This document shows positions 45,981 through 58,439 of a DNA stretch of 64,000 bases, piece by piece. The translations under genes and the position numbers were made by a program. The DNA lies in contig JAFMSR010000002.1 of the NCBI GenBank assembly GCA_022818135.1, forward strand, positions 51,564,348 through 51,628,347, read 5' to 3'. Position 1 is the first letter of the stretch; each line of letters begins with the position of its first letter. The stretch is from Saxidomus purpurata. Its lineage: Eukaryota; Mollusca; Bivalvia; Venerida; Veneridae. The notes under the pieces are model-generated. The model was not told the origin of the DNA and did not search any database. It worked only from the letters and a program-made list of their open reading frames with translations.

Positions 45981-47288
45981 ATCCCCCCGCCGAAGGCGAA
46001 GGGGATATTAGAAATGCTCTTCGTCCGTCCGTCCGTCCGTCCGTGTGTCCGTCCCAATTTTGTCCGGAGCATAACTCCAAAAGTACTTGAGGGATTTTCT
46101 CCAAACTTCATACACTGACAGAGCACATTGGGAGGAAGTGCAGTGTGTAAGAACAATAACTCTACCTTGCCTACTTTTAGAGTTATTCCCCTTTTATCAG
46201 ATTTACTTGAAAAACTTTGTCCGGAGCATAACTCCAAAAGTACTTGAGGGATTTACTTCAAACTTAATACACTGACATAGCACATTGGTAGGAAGTGCAG
46301 TGTGCAAGAACAATAACTCTACCTTGCCTACTTTTAGAGTTATTCCCCTTTATCAGATTTACTCTAAAAGTTTTGTCCGGAGCATAACTCCAAAAGTACT
46401 TGAGGGATTTATTTCAAACTTAATACACTGACATAGCACATTGGTAGGAAGTGCAGTGTGCAAGAACAATAACTCTACCTTGCCTACTTTTAGAGTTATT
46501 CCCCTTTATCAGATTTACTTGCCCGAAGCATAACTCCAAAAGTACTTGAGGGATTTTCTTCAAACTTAATACACTGACATAGCACATTGGTAGGAAGTGC
46601 AGTGTGCAAGAACAATAACTCTACCTTGCCTACTTTTAGAGTTATTCCCCTGTATCAGATTTACTTGTCTGAAGCATAACTCCAAAAGTACTTGAGGGAT
46701 TTTCCTCAAACTTAATACACTGACATAGCACATTGGTAGGAAGTGCAGTGTGCAAGAACAATAACTCTACCTTGCCTACTTTTAGAGTTATTCCCCTTTA
46801 TCAGATTTACTTGTCCGAAGCATAACTCCAAAAGTACTTGAGGGATTTTCTTCAAACTTAATACACTGACATAGCACATTAGTAGGAAGTGAAGTGTGCA
46901 AGAACAATAACTCTACCTTGCCTACTTTTAGAGTTATTCCCCATTATCAGATTTACTTTAAAAGTTTTGTCCAGAGCATAAATCCAAAAGTACTTGAGGG
47001 ATTTTCTTCAAACTTAATACACTGACATAACACATTGGTAGGAAGTGCAGTGTGCAAGAACAATAACTCTACCTTGTCTACTTTTAGTCAAATAGAAAAA
47101 TATCATACCTATACTGATAATGAAAATATAATTTTGCAAACCTTCTCTTCATTGCCTTATTCTTTTTCCACTTACTTGAAAACTGTACTCAGCATGACCA
47201 TAACTATACGGCTTTTTAAGGATTTCCTCTCACCAAGTAAAATGTACGAAAGTACAACCTTCAGGTAACTTTTTCCTGGCGGGGGGAT
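45981..47288 (+). mobile_element. Tandem-core repeat with 11-bp terminal inverted repeats
   Basis: It starts ATCCCCCCGCC and ends GGCGGGGGGAT. A CCGTCCGT run lies near the left end. Seven internal units share gcataactccaaaagtactt, spaced 144-157 bp (about 46069 to 46976). The right flank is an ATT microsatellite. The layout resembles bivalve 'pearl'-type elements with tandem cores. The family name is from memory and unverified. Each unit also has taactctaccttgcctact, so the small frames inside repeat with the unit. Confidence 0.8.
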
Positions 47289-47309
47289 TAACCATGTGTA
47301 ACATGGCTC

Positions 47310-47313
<4 letters not shown>

Positions 47314-47357
<44 letters not shown>
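47314..47357. repeat. (ATT)n microsatellite
   Basis: This is a pure ATT tract immediately after the tandem-core element. The target of that element may have been an ATT tract like the one on its left side. Confidence 0.9.
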
Positions 47358-47359
<2 letters not shown>

Positions 47360-48663
47360 TGCTAGTGGTAAAGTTATCGTTCAATTCCCTTTCACTAAAT
47401 CAATATTCACATTCTGGTATTTCAATAATTAATTCATTTCTTAACATCGAACGGCCGTTCATCTGATAGTCTTACATTGTTTCTTTCTTCGTGTCATTTA
47501 CCTAATCTTTCGCAATTATTGTTGCAGAAATGTTATTTGTAGTCATCACATTTACAATACAAAGATTGGTGTTAGCAAGCAACTATGTACGCTGGCCATT
47601 GACCGGTGAGCTAATGAAACCAGACCGTCAAGTTGTCCCTCAATTACATGAATTGAACAGAACTAATAATGATAACAAGTTTTTCCTATGTTCCGACCTA
47701 CTTTAACACCTTGTACAACCCCAGTGGAACGATGACAAAGTCTGACCATGTTAAAATGTGGCCTCTAAGGTGGTAATAAACATTGAATCTGCTAAAGAGT
47801 TTTTACATTTAATATATATTTTATTCAGACAATCTCATGGCTATTTTTTGCAAGTTATTCATTAATCAGTGGATCATATTTATGTAAGCTGTGTGAGCAT
47901 TTAGAAAGGTTTCAGCGCATCAATCATGGGCTATTATATTATTTCTATCAACTGACAGTTAATTTACATCTCACCTTTGTTGTCTAACGGGGATACTTTA
48001 CACTGCATAAACTGTTATGAAATGATCAATTTATTAAAAGGCAGAAGCAAGGATTCAACGAGTTAATCAACATTATTTTGTATTCAATCCTTGTTTTCAT
48101 CTTGCCTCAATTTCTATAGCTTTTTGGACATGTTGAAATATCTGCAAAGAATTTTGCCATGTTGTAGATCAACATGGAACAGATGATACTATCTACATAT
48201 CGAACAAACCTGTTACGCATTTTTATTTTGCTCTTTGGTTTTAGCATTTGGTTAGTAAATTTAGTTGTTTACAGATCTATATTTCTGATAAACGTGAATT
48301 TTTATATATTCGTTTTCGTCTACAGTATGCTTACTACATATACGGACTAAGAGAAGCGCGCGTATAGGTCGATGAACATAAAACTTTTAACTTATTTGCT
48401 GACAAGTATAGAGTGTCGCAAGAACAATTTGAGTGACAAAATAATCTCAAGGATTTGCTGACGAACGAAAAGTTAAGCGTATGGTAAAGACTATTTTCTC
48501 GAGTATCTTTTAGCAACATGACCTATTTGCAAAGGAAGTTAAAACGTGTACAGTATTATTCAGTTATCAAACATTAATAACATACAAACTGCACTGCATC
48601 GTTGTATTCAAAACTATATCAAATCATTTACAGTTCAGTTAATAAAATGATCTGTGAATTTCA
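47358..48663. other. Intergenic, no gene seen
   Basis: No coding exon is recognised on either strand. Confidence 0.45.
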
Positions 48664-49740
48664 TCAATAAATAGTGTAGTTTCTCAAAACTTTACTTAAA
48701 TGGTGGAAAGTCCGTATAAGAAAATTATATGTCTGGTACCAATGATGTTCTGTAAACATAAATCTGTTTGGGTTTTCAATTGTCGCGCGTAACCAGTACT
48801 CGTGGCATCCTCTTCTAACTATTATGGTATGACGGTTATGCTTGGCTTTACATTTCCTGTAGTAATATTTCTTGTCTACACCTGCATTTATATCGTCCTC
48901 ATTAAGTTCTCCTTTATACAAATATGGCGAATTAGTCTTAGTAATGTGCATGTATAGTAAATTGTACATACATGTATAAGAGAACTCGTGAATATAGCTT
49001 ATGAAGAAAACAATTGTAACAAGTTGTATGTAACTATATATTTGGTGGAGTGCTACTGTATATGTCAAACCGATAGTACACAGGGGTGCAGAATTCATAT
49101 GTCCGAATTGTCTGACTCGAGACATTCTGCTGTCGTACAAGCGGATTTTTCTGTCGCGGTTGTCCGCACCAAAGCCCAAATATGGAGGGGGGGGCAATAA
49201 AAACACACCTGGCTCCTCCATTGGCACTTTAATATCTACTACATGTATATCCGATACTGATTCTGCCATGACTTTTAATTTTTTTATTTCCACGTTTTTC
49301 TAATTCAATGAGTGCAGACCTTGAATGCGGTTTAGGCGGAACGTGACTTCAGAATCAAACAAAGACTGAACGCATGCGCTCCTATTTGACATTGTCATTG
49401 ACAGAACGAATTGGGAGGAGTTAACTGATATACATGCTCTATCAATAGTTTAAGATTCGCCTTTTTGTGACGTAAGATTGTAACAATTGATTGCTAAAAT
49501 GGCCTACGGCAAAGTCAACTGCAACGCGTTGTATCAATGAACCAAATATATATACATCACAGAGTACAAATATCTGAGAATGTTAACAACATTTTTACCT
49601 TTTTGAGAATTGGAAACACGTAAACCTTTCACTGGAGTGCTCTTTTCCTTGGTAAGGTAAATTAATGGCACGACAAATATCAGCACCCACAGAACTGCTG
49701 TGACTGTCCGACGTTTGTTCCAATATGGACATTGTTTCAT
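48664..49740 (-). CDS. Candidate small type II membrane protein, multi-exon
   Basis: On the minus strand, exon 49599-49740 starts with ATG and encodes a short basic N-terminus and a membrane segment (about 13-30). It ends AAAAG|GTAAAA in phase 1. Exon 49209-49299 (after ...gaattag) runs in phase 0 to CCAG|GTGTGT. Exon 48664-48911 (after ...tataaag) continues in phase and stops at 48664. The last exon is rich in Lys, Arg, His and aromatic residues, with a Cys pair. The first junction does not match in phase. An 11-bp micro-exon at 49508-49518 flanked by CAG and GT would correct it, giving about 163 residues. I do not recognise the family. The exons are plausible; the assembly is tentative. Confidence 0.4.
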
Positions 49741-52700
49741 GCTGACAAATATTCCTCAAAAAAAAGAGAATTTCTTGCAAGTTCTTCGGAATTTGTAGAT
49801 ATATCTGGAGTGTCTAAATAAACTTCAAAGTTCTGATATCTTTTCATTTTAATGGTATAAAATTATTAATTTAATTGTTTCCTATACAAAAAAGACGATT
49901 TACAGTGGATCATGATAATATAAAAATAAATCCCCATTAAATTAAATGTTATTCCCCTGTTCGCCTCCGTAAACTGAATACTTTCAAAAGAATACAGACT
50001 GTATTCATACGCATGCTAATGCATATTTTATCTTCCTGTTTTTACTTTTCTTGGTAGTGAAACCTACTTTTGTATACATTGTATACTATTTAGGTATGTT
50101 AAGCTTAAGGCTCGGTTACTACTACGCGAATATATACATGTAGCCATTCCAAGTACCGTGTGCGTCTCTGTCTAATTCTCTAATTGTTATTAAGGTAGTG
50201 TTCTATTTCTTTAAGTGGATGGCAAATGTCTTGCAAATTAGTCTTGCAAATTAGTTGTGGTGCTTTAGTAGTAACTACACTTATAGTTCGTGTAAAGAAA
50301 AAAATAGAAAGTGTTAATTATAATTAAAGATGGATGCGTTTTGAAATATTACTTTGCTCGTTCATGAACAAAACAGAGTGACAGAATCAATGCAAATGAT
50401 GGAATCAAAACAAAGTTTACACCGCTGTCAACCAAGTCATGAATAGTGACCGGGACAGTTCGCTTGCGGTTGTAAATTTTCCGTATAGGACCGCAAAACC
50501 ACTGATTGTTTCGGCAACCTTATCAGAAAAATCGTATATATCAGCCCGTGGACATTTTGGTGTACCATGTTTATAGCTTATTTAGGCTGAAAATAGAAAT
50601 CTTAACTTTTTGAATTCATTGCAAGTACCTTTTTTTGCTATTGTAAAATTAAACATTGTGAACATAGTGAAAAAGTGTAATAACTGTTTGCAGATATATG
50701 CAGAAAAATAGGAGATAATAAGCAATTCATCAATAAATAAATGACCCTTTACAACATGTACCATTCGTGTCACCATCAGCTTAAACCACAGTGACAGTCA
50801 CACTTTCACATTTTTCTTTTTTTGAACATCATTACAAACCCTCTTTTAAGCAACAAACTCTTTTAAACTTTAAAAGTTTAAATAGTGTAGTACATGGCCG
50901 GTTGTTCGAAAAAATTTAAAACCGACGATCGGTTAAATTAATATTCAGAAATTATACCGGTTATCATAAAAAACTAGATTTATGATTTGAGTTAATTTCA
51001 TATTTCAGAACAACTTTTCAAAAATTGTTATTTACATGATTAAATGGCTCAACTTACAAAGTCGATGGTAATACCACTAAGATATTAACGGTACTTCATT
51101 TAAGTTTAAATGTCCTGTGCGCCTAACGCAAAAGTAACACGTGTGTAAAAGAGACAATGCGACTTATAGAGCAGTATGTGAAACTTATCTTATCAAGAAA
51201 CTCAACACAAACTTAGTTAAGAATTAAATAATTTCAACTGTACTTTTTTGCTTAAAGACACGCAATAACCGCAGTTTCCATGCTAAAATGAAAGATGCCC
51301 AGCTAGCCGTGTACTAAGCAGTGCGATACTTCGTCCGTCCACATCATGTCACTCCAAATAAAAACAGATAAGTAGAGATAATATTCCAAGAAGCTTAATT
51401 GTTGTTGCGAAATGTCAAGACTATAACGATTTCTGAAAACCGATTATATTTCTTACTTCGTTTCTTCCTCCCGTGAAAATTATGTGATACAAAAAGCTTT
51501 ATCTACTTAAAAATATAAAATTAAATCTCGCCTCATTGACTGTCCAATTTTGCAAACATATATTGCCTATTAACACAAAACATTACAATTCACTACCACA
51601 GAACAAATTTATGAAATATATTTTAGCACAAGATGTTATAAGTTGAAGATTTTTACCATATGTATCGTCGCCTTGGCAACAGTATAATGAGTTATATGAT
51701 ACACGCCAGACGATAGATATTGCGTTGAAAAGGAAAAGGAAAAAAAGCCTCGTAAAATATATTATGTAGAGACCCATATTCAACGGTCATATTTGTTTAT
51801 AAAATTCGTTTGAAATGGTTCATGCAAAGTAATGTATTTCTCTTTTCGGAATATTCATTTTTATTATGATTGATTTACTAGAATGACGTGAGATTATCAA
51901 AATTATATAAAACAGTCCTTTCAGAATTAGTCTTTCAATTCTAGGTTCAATTTTATGCTTATTGAGAAATGAGTATGTGTTGTTTTTTTCGATATTAAAG
52001 ATTATGTATTGCTATATGTACATAATTATTTATCCAGTTTCACTCTTACATTTAAATGAAATTCAATTAAGATTAGAAATACTGCATTTATAAATGCAAT
52101 GTATATTATTGTGTAATTTATACGTTTATATGTACATTATCATGCGGAAGTAATTCAACTTTCTATGAGAATATCGAGTTTATTTTCAGTATAAATAAAA
52201 CAATCACGCCTGGTGATCGAACCGAACCTGCACTAGCATGTTTAAAAATGAATAGAAAATAACTGTTGTCACAAAAGAATATCTAAATGTAATTTACACG
52301 TTGCTTTATCCGTATTTAGATATTTTTTAGATTTCAAATGGTTTGTAGTTGACACAAACTGCCCTGGCAAAAATCAGATCAATTCTATGCAAGAGGCCAG
52401 CATACATAAATTACCTAGCAACTTTACAAATAAAAGCATGGTCTCGAATTATTTACTGTAGCGACTTCTTTGTTTTAATACCAACAGCCTGACCATCAGA
52501 CGATCAACTACTGCTGGAAAATCTTCAAAGTCAAAGGTCCTTCAATGCCAAAACTCATTTAAGTCGTACCAATGAGATTCATGACAACCATTGCCATGTG
52601 AATTTTATAGCTGTACATGTAACAAGTTATCAATTTTTAAGAACTATAAGAAAATTACTTGAGGCACTGCCGAAGGACTGTTGCTGAGAGTCAGTGCTAT

Positions 52701-54724
52701 CGTTGACCATAATATAACAGTTATATGCTGCCATATAACTTGCTTTGGCAAAACACGCGGGACTGTGCTTATATAATTGGTTAAAGCTTGTATTGCACTG
52801 ACACCTTGAGCTTATTCTGGCCGGTATAAGCCTTCAAATAAGACAGCTAACATTGAAAGTGTTTGTTTGAAATTATTAAAATTTTAATTGTTCTAAGATT
52901 GATATACTGAGTACTTTCCGTATGTTCCTTTATTCGTTAGAGTACTTTAATGCTATCGAAAAGAAAACGTGATGTGGTTTCACATGTTACATGTAATTTT
53001 CCCAAATTTCCAAGAGTACACGAACTGCGTCGTAGAAAATCTACGTAACTGCCATGACAACAAGAATGAATACTCTGCAGTGTAGATGTCCCAATATTGT
53101 TAACCGGAAATGCTTTATCATGAACTTGACTTTATGTAACTTAAAAAGAATTGTGTTTACCTGCACTATCTCAAAATACATCGCATATTCGTCCCAGTTT
53201 ACCCCCAGTAACTATTTATAAACTATGACTATTAACATGTGCAAACACACAAAATATTAGCATCTATTTTATGTAAACACTAAGTTTAACATCTTTTCTG
53301 AATAATTTTGTGATTTGATATCGTGCATTATGATTATCTTTTGGTTTCTTCGTGTTCAGCGTTATAATTATGTGTTTCAATAATCATGGTCTGATGAGAT
53401 TTTAAAGGAATGGCATTAACTTTGAATTCCACTTGTTTTCTTTGCACTTGCTCACATGGTTATCATACTGTTATGTTTCTGATGTTGAATGTAGTTACGT
53501 ATCACGTGTCCGTCACTAAAGTCCGCCTACTGTCACGATTCCCAATGTCACTGTCACTACAAACACGAATGTTTCACAGCGGCTGATTGCGCGTATGCAG
53601 ACTGCTTCATCTTCAGTATTCTGTCATGTGACAACAATCACTGTCACTGTACCCTCCCTACAACCACGAAACCGATAAATGGTTAGAGCAAGATACGGTT
53701 ATAGGCAAGACCTCCGATAAAGAACATGATTATTGTGACACTTTTTTAGATATTCTTTCTTTGATATTAATGTTTGTTGTAATACAGGTGAAATATTATT
53801 GTTTAATTCAACATTCAAAATTCCAAATGCAAAGAAAATTCAATATAAAACATTAAATATTAACCTTACCTATTTGCGGTCAAAATTTAAAATACAAAGA
53901 ACCGATATCATTTCCAAACACAGTCATGCTACATCATTGTTAGGTGGAATAAATTGAATAGCGCTATAATACGTAACACAAGATCCTTTAAAAAGTGTTT
54001 GTTCCCAAAGCACTATCAAATTCCTTGAGCTTTAATTGGTCTTATTTGAAACATAGGACGCCTTCTGCCACCGATTAGAAAAGAAGGGATTAAAGACTAC
54101 CAGTTTTTGAAAATGATTGCTATTGAATTGGAGTTTTTTCTTGTCTTGAATTACTAACTCCAAGGGGCGATATATCTGACATCATAATTTTGTATTAGAA
54201 TACTTTGCAACAACACCAAAATGACAATGTTTCAATAAATCAGTATTGATAATAATCAACATTTGAAATTGGCAAATATTTGCTATACGACGTTTGCATT
54301 TGACTGTATATGTTTTTTTGTATCTTGCCCCAGATTCTACACGCGCATGTCAATGAAGTTGAAAACAGTGAAGCATTGCATTGCTCATAAAAACATACTA
54401 TTAGATTGATACAAACTATTTGATTGGTACACTTCATGCTTTTAATTTCGTAAAAAATAATTGTCAATATAACTTGGAACTATTGTATGCTCAGCATATA
54501 GTGATCTAATTTTACTTCATCAACTTGAGTGCACGACTTGTTCATAAAGATATATGTATAAGTACTATTTTTGGCAGAGTTTTTAGTTTGGCTTTATTGG
54601 TGGTCACCTATGGTTCGCCAAATGTAAACAACGTCAATATAATTCACCGCAGTTATAAGTCACTGCCAATACATGTACTTATATAATGTTAAAATCTAAA
54701 ACAGTGAAACTTGGTATGGTGTAT
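49741..54724. other. Long intergenic stretch, no supported gene
   Basis: The region is AT-rich. Around 50187-50440 the phrases ttaaggtag, cgtgtaaag and acagagtgacagaatcaatg parallel the inner part of the foldback element at 24420-25855, so a diverged copy is likely. No exon with splice signals and recognisable content was found. Confidence 0.4.
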
Positions 54725-55007
54725 TAGGGTTTTATCGTTGGTACCGGTTTCCCATATGACCAACGCCCCCAGAAGAGTTTAGTTATTTTAGGTTTTCGGG
54801 GGATAGTGCAAGATACAGAAAGCGTCCCAATTCCAGAGACACCCCTGGTTCTTTATCATGCCAGGTTTTCACCCATACATGGGACCTCGGTTTTAAAGTC
54901 TCATCCGAAAGACTGTTAGTAATTTTAGTTGGTCAGCCCTGGGAATCGAACCCACGACCCGGAGATTACAAGTCTCGTGCTCTACCTATTGAGCTATCCG
55001 GGCTGAC
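54725..55007 (-). mobile_element. tRNA-derived SINE
   Basis: On the minus strand the head (55007-54931) has tRNA form. A 7-bp acceptor-like stem pairs GTCAGCC with GGCTGAC. The D arm is GCTC/GAGC, the anticodon stem GAGA/TCTC has a CTTGTAA loop (TGT, Thr-like), and the B box is GGGTTCGATTCCC. Four extra bases before the D arm rule out a normal tRNA. The body continues with gtctttcggatgagacttt and a cccatgtatgggtga stretch, which resembles the conserved central region of metazoan SINEs reported in bivalves. The 3' end near 54725 is not sharply defined. Confidence 0.75.
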
Positions 55008-55010
55008 AAA

Positions 55011-56395
55011 AATACAATGTATAAAATAAAGTCGTATGTGCTTGACTTACTTTCAAAACCCAGATTGGATATAAAGCGAATATGTGGCCTAATTTGTAAA
55101 TAAGTAGCAACATATGTATAATCAAAGCGCTGTGAGCGCTGAAGGCCTGGGGGCTATAGGTTAACTCCCCGAAAAACAACTTTTGACCTATGTGTTTTGC
55201 GCTGAATCTTACCTAAAGCGCGGGTCGAAATGTGCAGAGGACGAAATTCAATATATGACACAGAATGAATGATTCACAAATATATGGGTGGCAGGGAAGT
55301 TTGTTTTATTATAAAACGAACGTTAAATGAAAAATAATCACACAGTCAACATTATAAAATGTTTAAGCCAATAAAAATAATTCGATCTGCGCTTTGTACA
55401 ACTTCAAGCGATATGATCTGATGATGTGGATCGAAAATTATTGTGTACCAAGGACAAGACCTTGAAACAGAAATAAACAAAGCAATACCAGCAATGAAAT
55501 ATAAATACAGTACTGTACAATGTGTATAACAGAGAAAACCAAAAATGATTCTGGGTTACCTTGTAGTTGTAATCGGTGAAACCGTTCATGTAGCGTCCTC
55601 GATAAATGGCGGGTGATTTTGATCACGTGAGTTCCTTCGCTGGAATGTACGTAAATTTTATCTTGTTTTTAGAGACATTTATTTTTAGGTAAATATATAT
55701 GTAATCGTTCGTAAATAACAAAGTTGTCAATGAAATAACATCGGAAATTTGAAAATCAAACTACAAACTCTTATATCGAGCTTCGTACGATTCCGTAAAT
55801 TTCCGTAAATATCCGTACTTTTCCGTGATATGCATATGATTATCTTCCGTAATCAGCTAACAGCGCATTAATTTCTAAAACAGAAAAAAATGTGTAATGC
55901 AGCCCGTAAGCTATATACCTTCCTGCAGTCGTTTGAAGTTTTATGTACTGTTTTTATATGAATATGTTCTTATCATATGCGACATTCAAACAGAAGATTG
56001 ATCTGGTCTGTCTTGCACTACTTTCGCATAGCGCATGTTTACAGTTGTTATTCGCAAATAGCATAGTTAAATTTCTTGCAGTGTTTGAAATGTGGTATAC
56101 TAACTTAGGCCTAGGGGACTTTCAGTCCCCAGGCCAACCAGTGTAGCAGTACTTTAAACATATAACTTATCCAAACATTTTGTTTTACACAGATTGCACG
56201 GTTGTATAGTTTTGGGACGTAAATGTTGATATAAATCAGTGAATCGTACTGGTTTTGATCATTCTTCGTCTGGAGCTTGAGAAGATACCTTTCAGGTTTT
56301 ACACAAACAATTAAATATCAGTGCAATTTGTGTCCAAAAAAAAACCCTACACTTTGGCACATGATTTAACAGACATATAAAGGCAAAACGTCATA
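55011..56395. other. Intergenic; short TTCCGTAAA repeats at 55787-55835
   Basis: Five variants of ttccgtaaa/tatccgtac occur in tandem near 55787-55835. No supported gene is seen. Confidence 0.45.
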
Positions 56396-57371
56396 AGGAG
56401 TTAACCCATGCACCAGAAGCAGCAGCAGGAGGGGGACTTAAATTCCAGCATCCCTTAACGTGCATTATAATTTTTTTAAAGCAAAACATTGTGAGGAGTT
56501 ATTGCGGTTTGAGAAACCCATGCAGCAGAAACAGCAGCTTCAAAACCAGCATCCCTTCGCGTGTATCATATCCGCATTCTCGTCTTCTGGTTAGTATTCA
56601 AAATCATTTCTTTTTCTGATAATATTTTTGACTGTTCAAAATAGTAATAATTTCTTATTTCAATAAGGCTATGCTTTTTAAAAAAAAGAATATTTACATT
56701 TGTTGTCATTATTTTTGTAATGTCATGTTATAATTAGTCTTTTATACCTTTTCTCTCTTTGCAAACTTTCACGTAAAACGAGTCAAAGATAAAATACAAC
56801 CGACACCTGAAAGAACTGTTTGGCTGTATAAAAGCTGGCAACCTTTATACGGCGTTATTAAAATGATGTAAGGATGCAGGGGGAATGCCTTTAAATCTTG
56901 AGAAAGATGATTTTCTGAATCCACAAATGCGGAACGTTATTATTTAAGACGACAATTCAGTAGAGGTTGCAAAAGATCAACGTGTAACAGGCCTTTTCAC
57001 GCCATTACTGAAACTTGTCAGACATTGCCTTGAATCAGAATGTGAACATTAGTAAAGATCCTACTCAGAGACGACATTTTCATTAACTGTTTAACAATCC
57101 AGCCGATAAACTGCCTATTTTGATGCTGGCCCGACAAATATATCTATCTAATCCGCATTAAGTTATGAGATATTTTGAAGGGGCAGTTAGTCAGCCGTAT
57201 GGTTACTTGCTAATGGATCTAAAACCAAACACTCCAGAAACTTTGCACATTCGCATGAACGTTTTAGGTTTATTCAATAAGCCCCCACAAGACATACAAC
57301 CTGTGAAAAAACATGTTTACTGGGTTTTTGATGACATTGAATGTAGCCTTCCTACAGTACAGCCGAAATAA
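56396..57371 (+). pseudogene. Broken P-loop NTPase of a virus-like mobile element
   Basis: Several fragments in shifting frames can be followed. A glutamine-rich stretch comes before a Walker-A-like SAFSSSG at about 56560-56592. Next is a P-T-P-E-R...W-Q-P-L-Y segment near 56810-56865, then a D-D-N-S segment (Walker-B-like position) near 56947. The last part is an open frame 57165-57371 with P-Y-G-Y-L-L-M-D-L-K-P. Stops and frameshifts separate them. A partial duplicate of the first segment lies just upstream (56410-56455). The pattern resembles packaging-type ATPases found in Polinton-like and related elements integrated in invertebrate genomes. That assignment is from memory and uncertain. 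The copy is non-functional. Confidence 0.45.
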
Positions 57372-58439
57372 GGACACGAGCCTGAGCAAGTTGAAGCTTA
57401 CAAATTAACTGTGCAATAAAGAATGGATAAGTGTCAATTTTGTGTTGCGTGACTGTGGTTCGGTTTTTGAAAACTTACACGACCTTATAAATCGTTAAAG
57501 AGTTTGTGTTCTAAGATTTTACTGAATCGACAATTTCCGAAAAAAGATAGCATTTCAAACAAAACAATGAAATATAACATTAAATTTTCTGACTCGGGGG
57601 AGAGTGAGAAGACAGATCAGGAAGATGAAGTTTACATTGACCTAGTAAAGGGATCCAAGACATCTAATGGAACATAGTGACAAAAAAGTAGATAAGCATG
57701 AAAATCAAGGACTTTCTTGAGCGGAAGACCTGATACAAAACTGCAAGAGGATGATCTGCGAATGTTATGCTTCAGTGTGGCAGATTTCTGTCTAACGTGT
57801 TTCATTTGAGAGGTGGAAATCTTCTCAATAAAATAAATCGAATTTTTCAGAATTACATGGAAAAGAATTGTAAGCTCGAGAAAGCCATTCGTTTGACACT
57901 GAGAAAATACAAACATCATTTTTGAAGATATCATAGAACACGAGGAACAAGAGATGTCACTTGTACAATGTAAGAGACAAATGCCCCCAAAGTGTCATCT
58001 CACAGTCTGTGACCACATCCTTCTAGGTTTGGACACGGTACTTGTGCAAGGCACTTATCTTCCAATGTTATTGTTTTATATTGTCAGAATAAACCATCAG
58101 TTGTGTGCACATATTTCACTTAAAGCAATAATTAGTCAACAATAGAAGTCGAGTACCTCCTAGTTGCACTGGTTACATGTAGTATCAGTTTGTTTATCTT
58201 TGAATTCATTTAATTAATGTAACATTGCCAGCAAAATATATAATTTACCTGCAAACAGTGATAACTTTCATATAATTCCAGAAAAGTTTCATTTTTGTTT
58301 TCAAAGACACTGCGACAATAGAGTCAGAACTAACTATTATTCTCTCATAAATGTAGACACGGACTCATCATTTAATCCTTTTGTGTATTTAAAATCACCC
58401 TACCAAAATACCAAAGAATCACTTCCTCTGAATGTCCTC
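57372..58439. other. Possibly further decayed element DNA
   Basis: Short acidic coding-like pieces (around 57590-57655) follow the broken NTPase in the same direction and may belong to the same dead element. Nothing is recognisable enough to name. Confidence 0.3.

Noticed and set aside
45915..47268. Short frames in the tandem-core element
   Set aside because: They recur with each core unit and include CCGTCCGT microsatellite translation.
54931..55007. A working tRNA-Thr(TGT) gene
   Set aside because: The cloverleaf arms are good, but four extra bases lie between the acceptor and D arms and a SINE body follows, so a SINE head is the better call.
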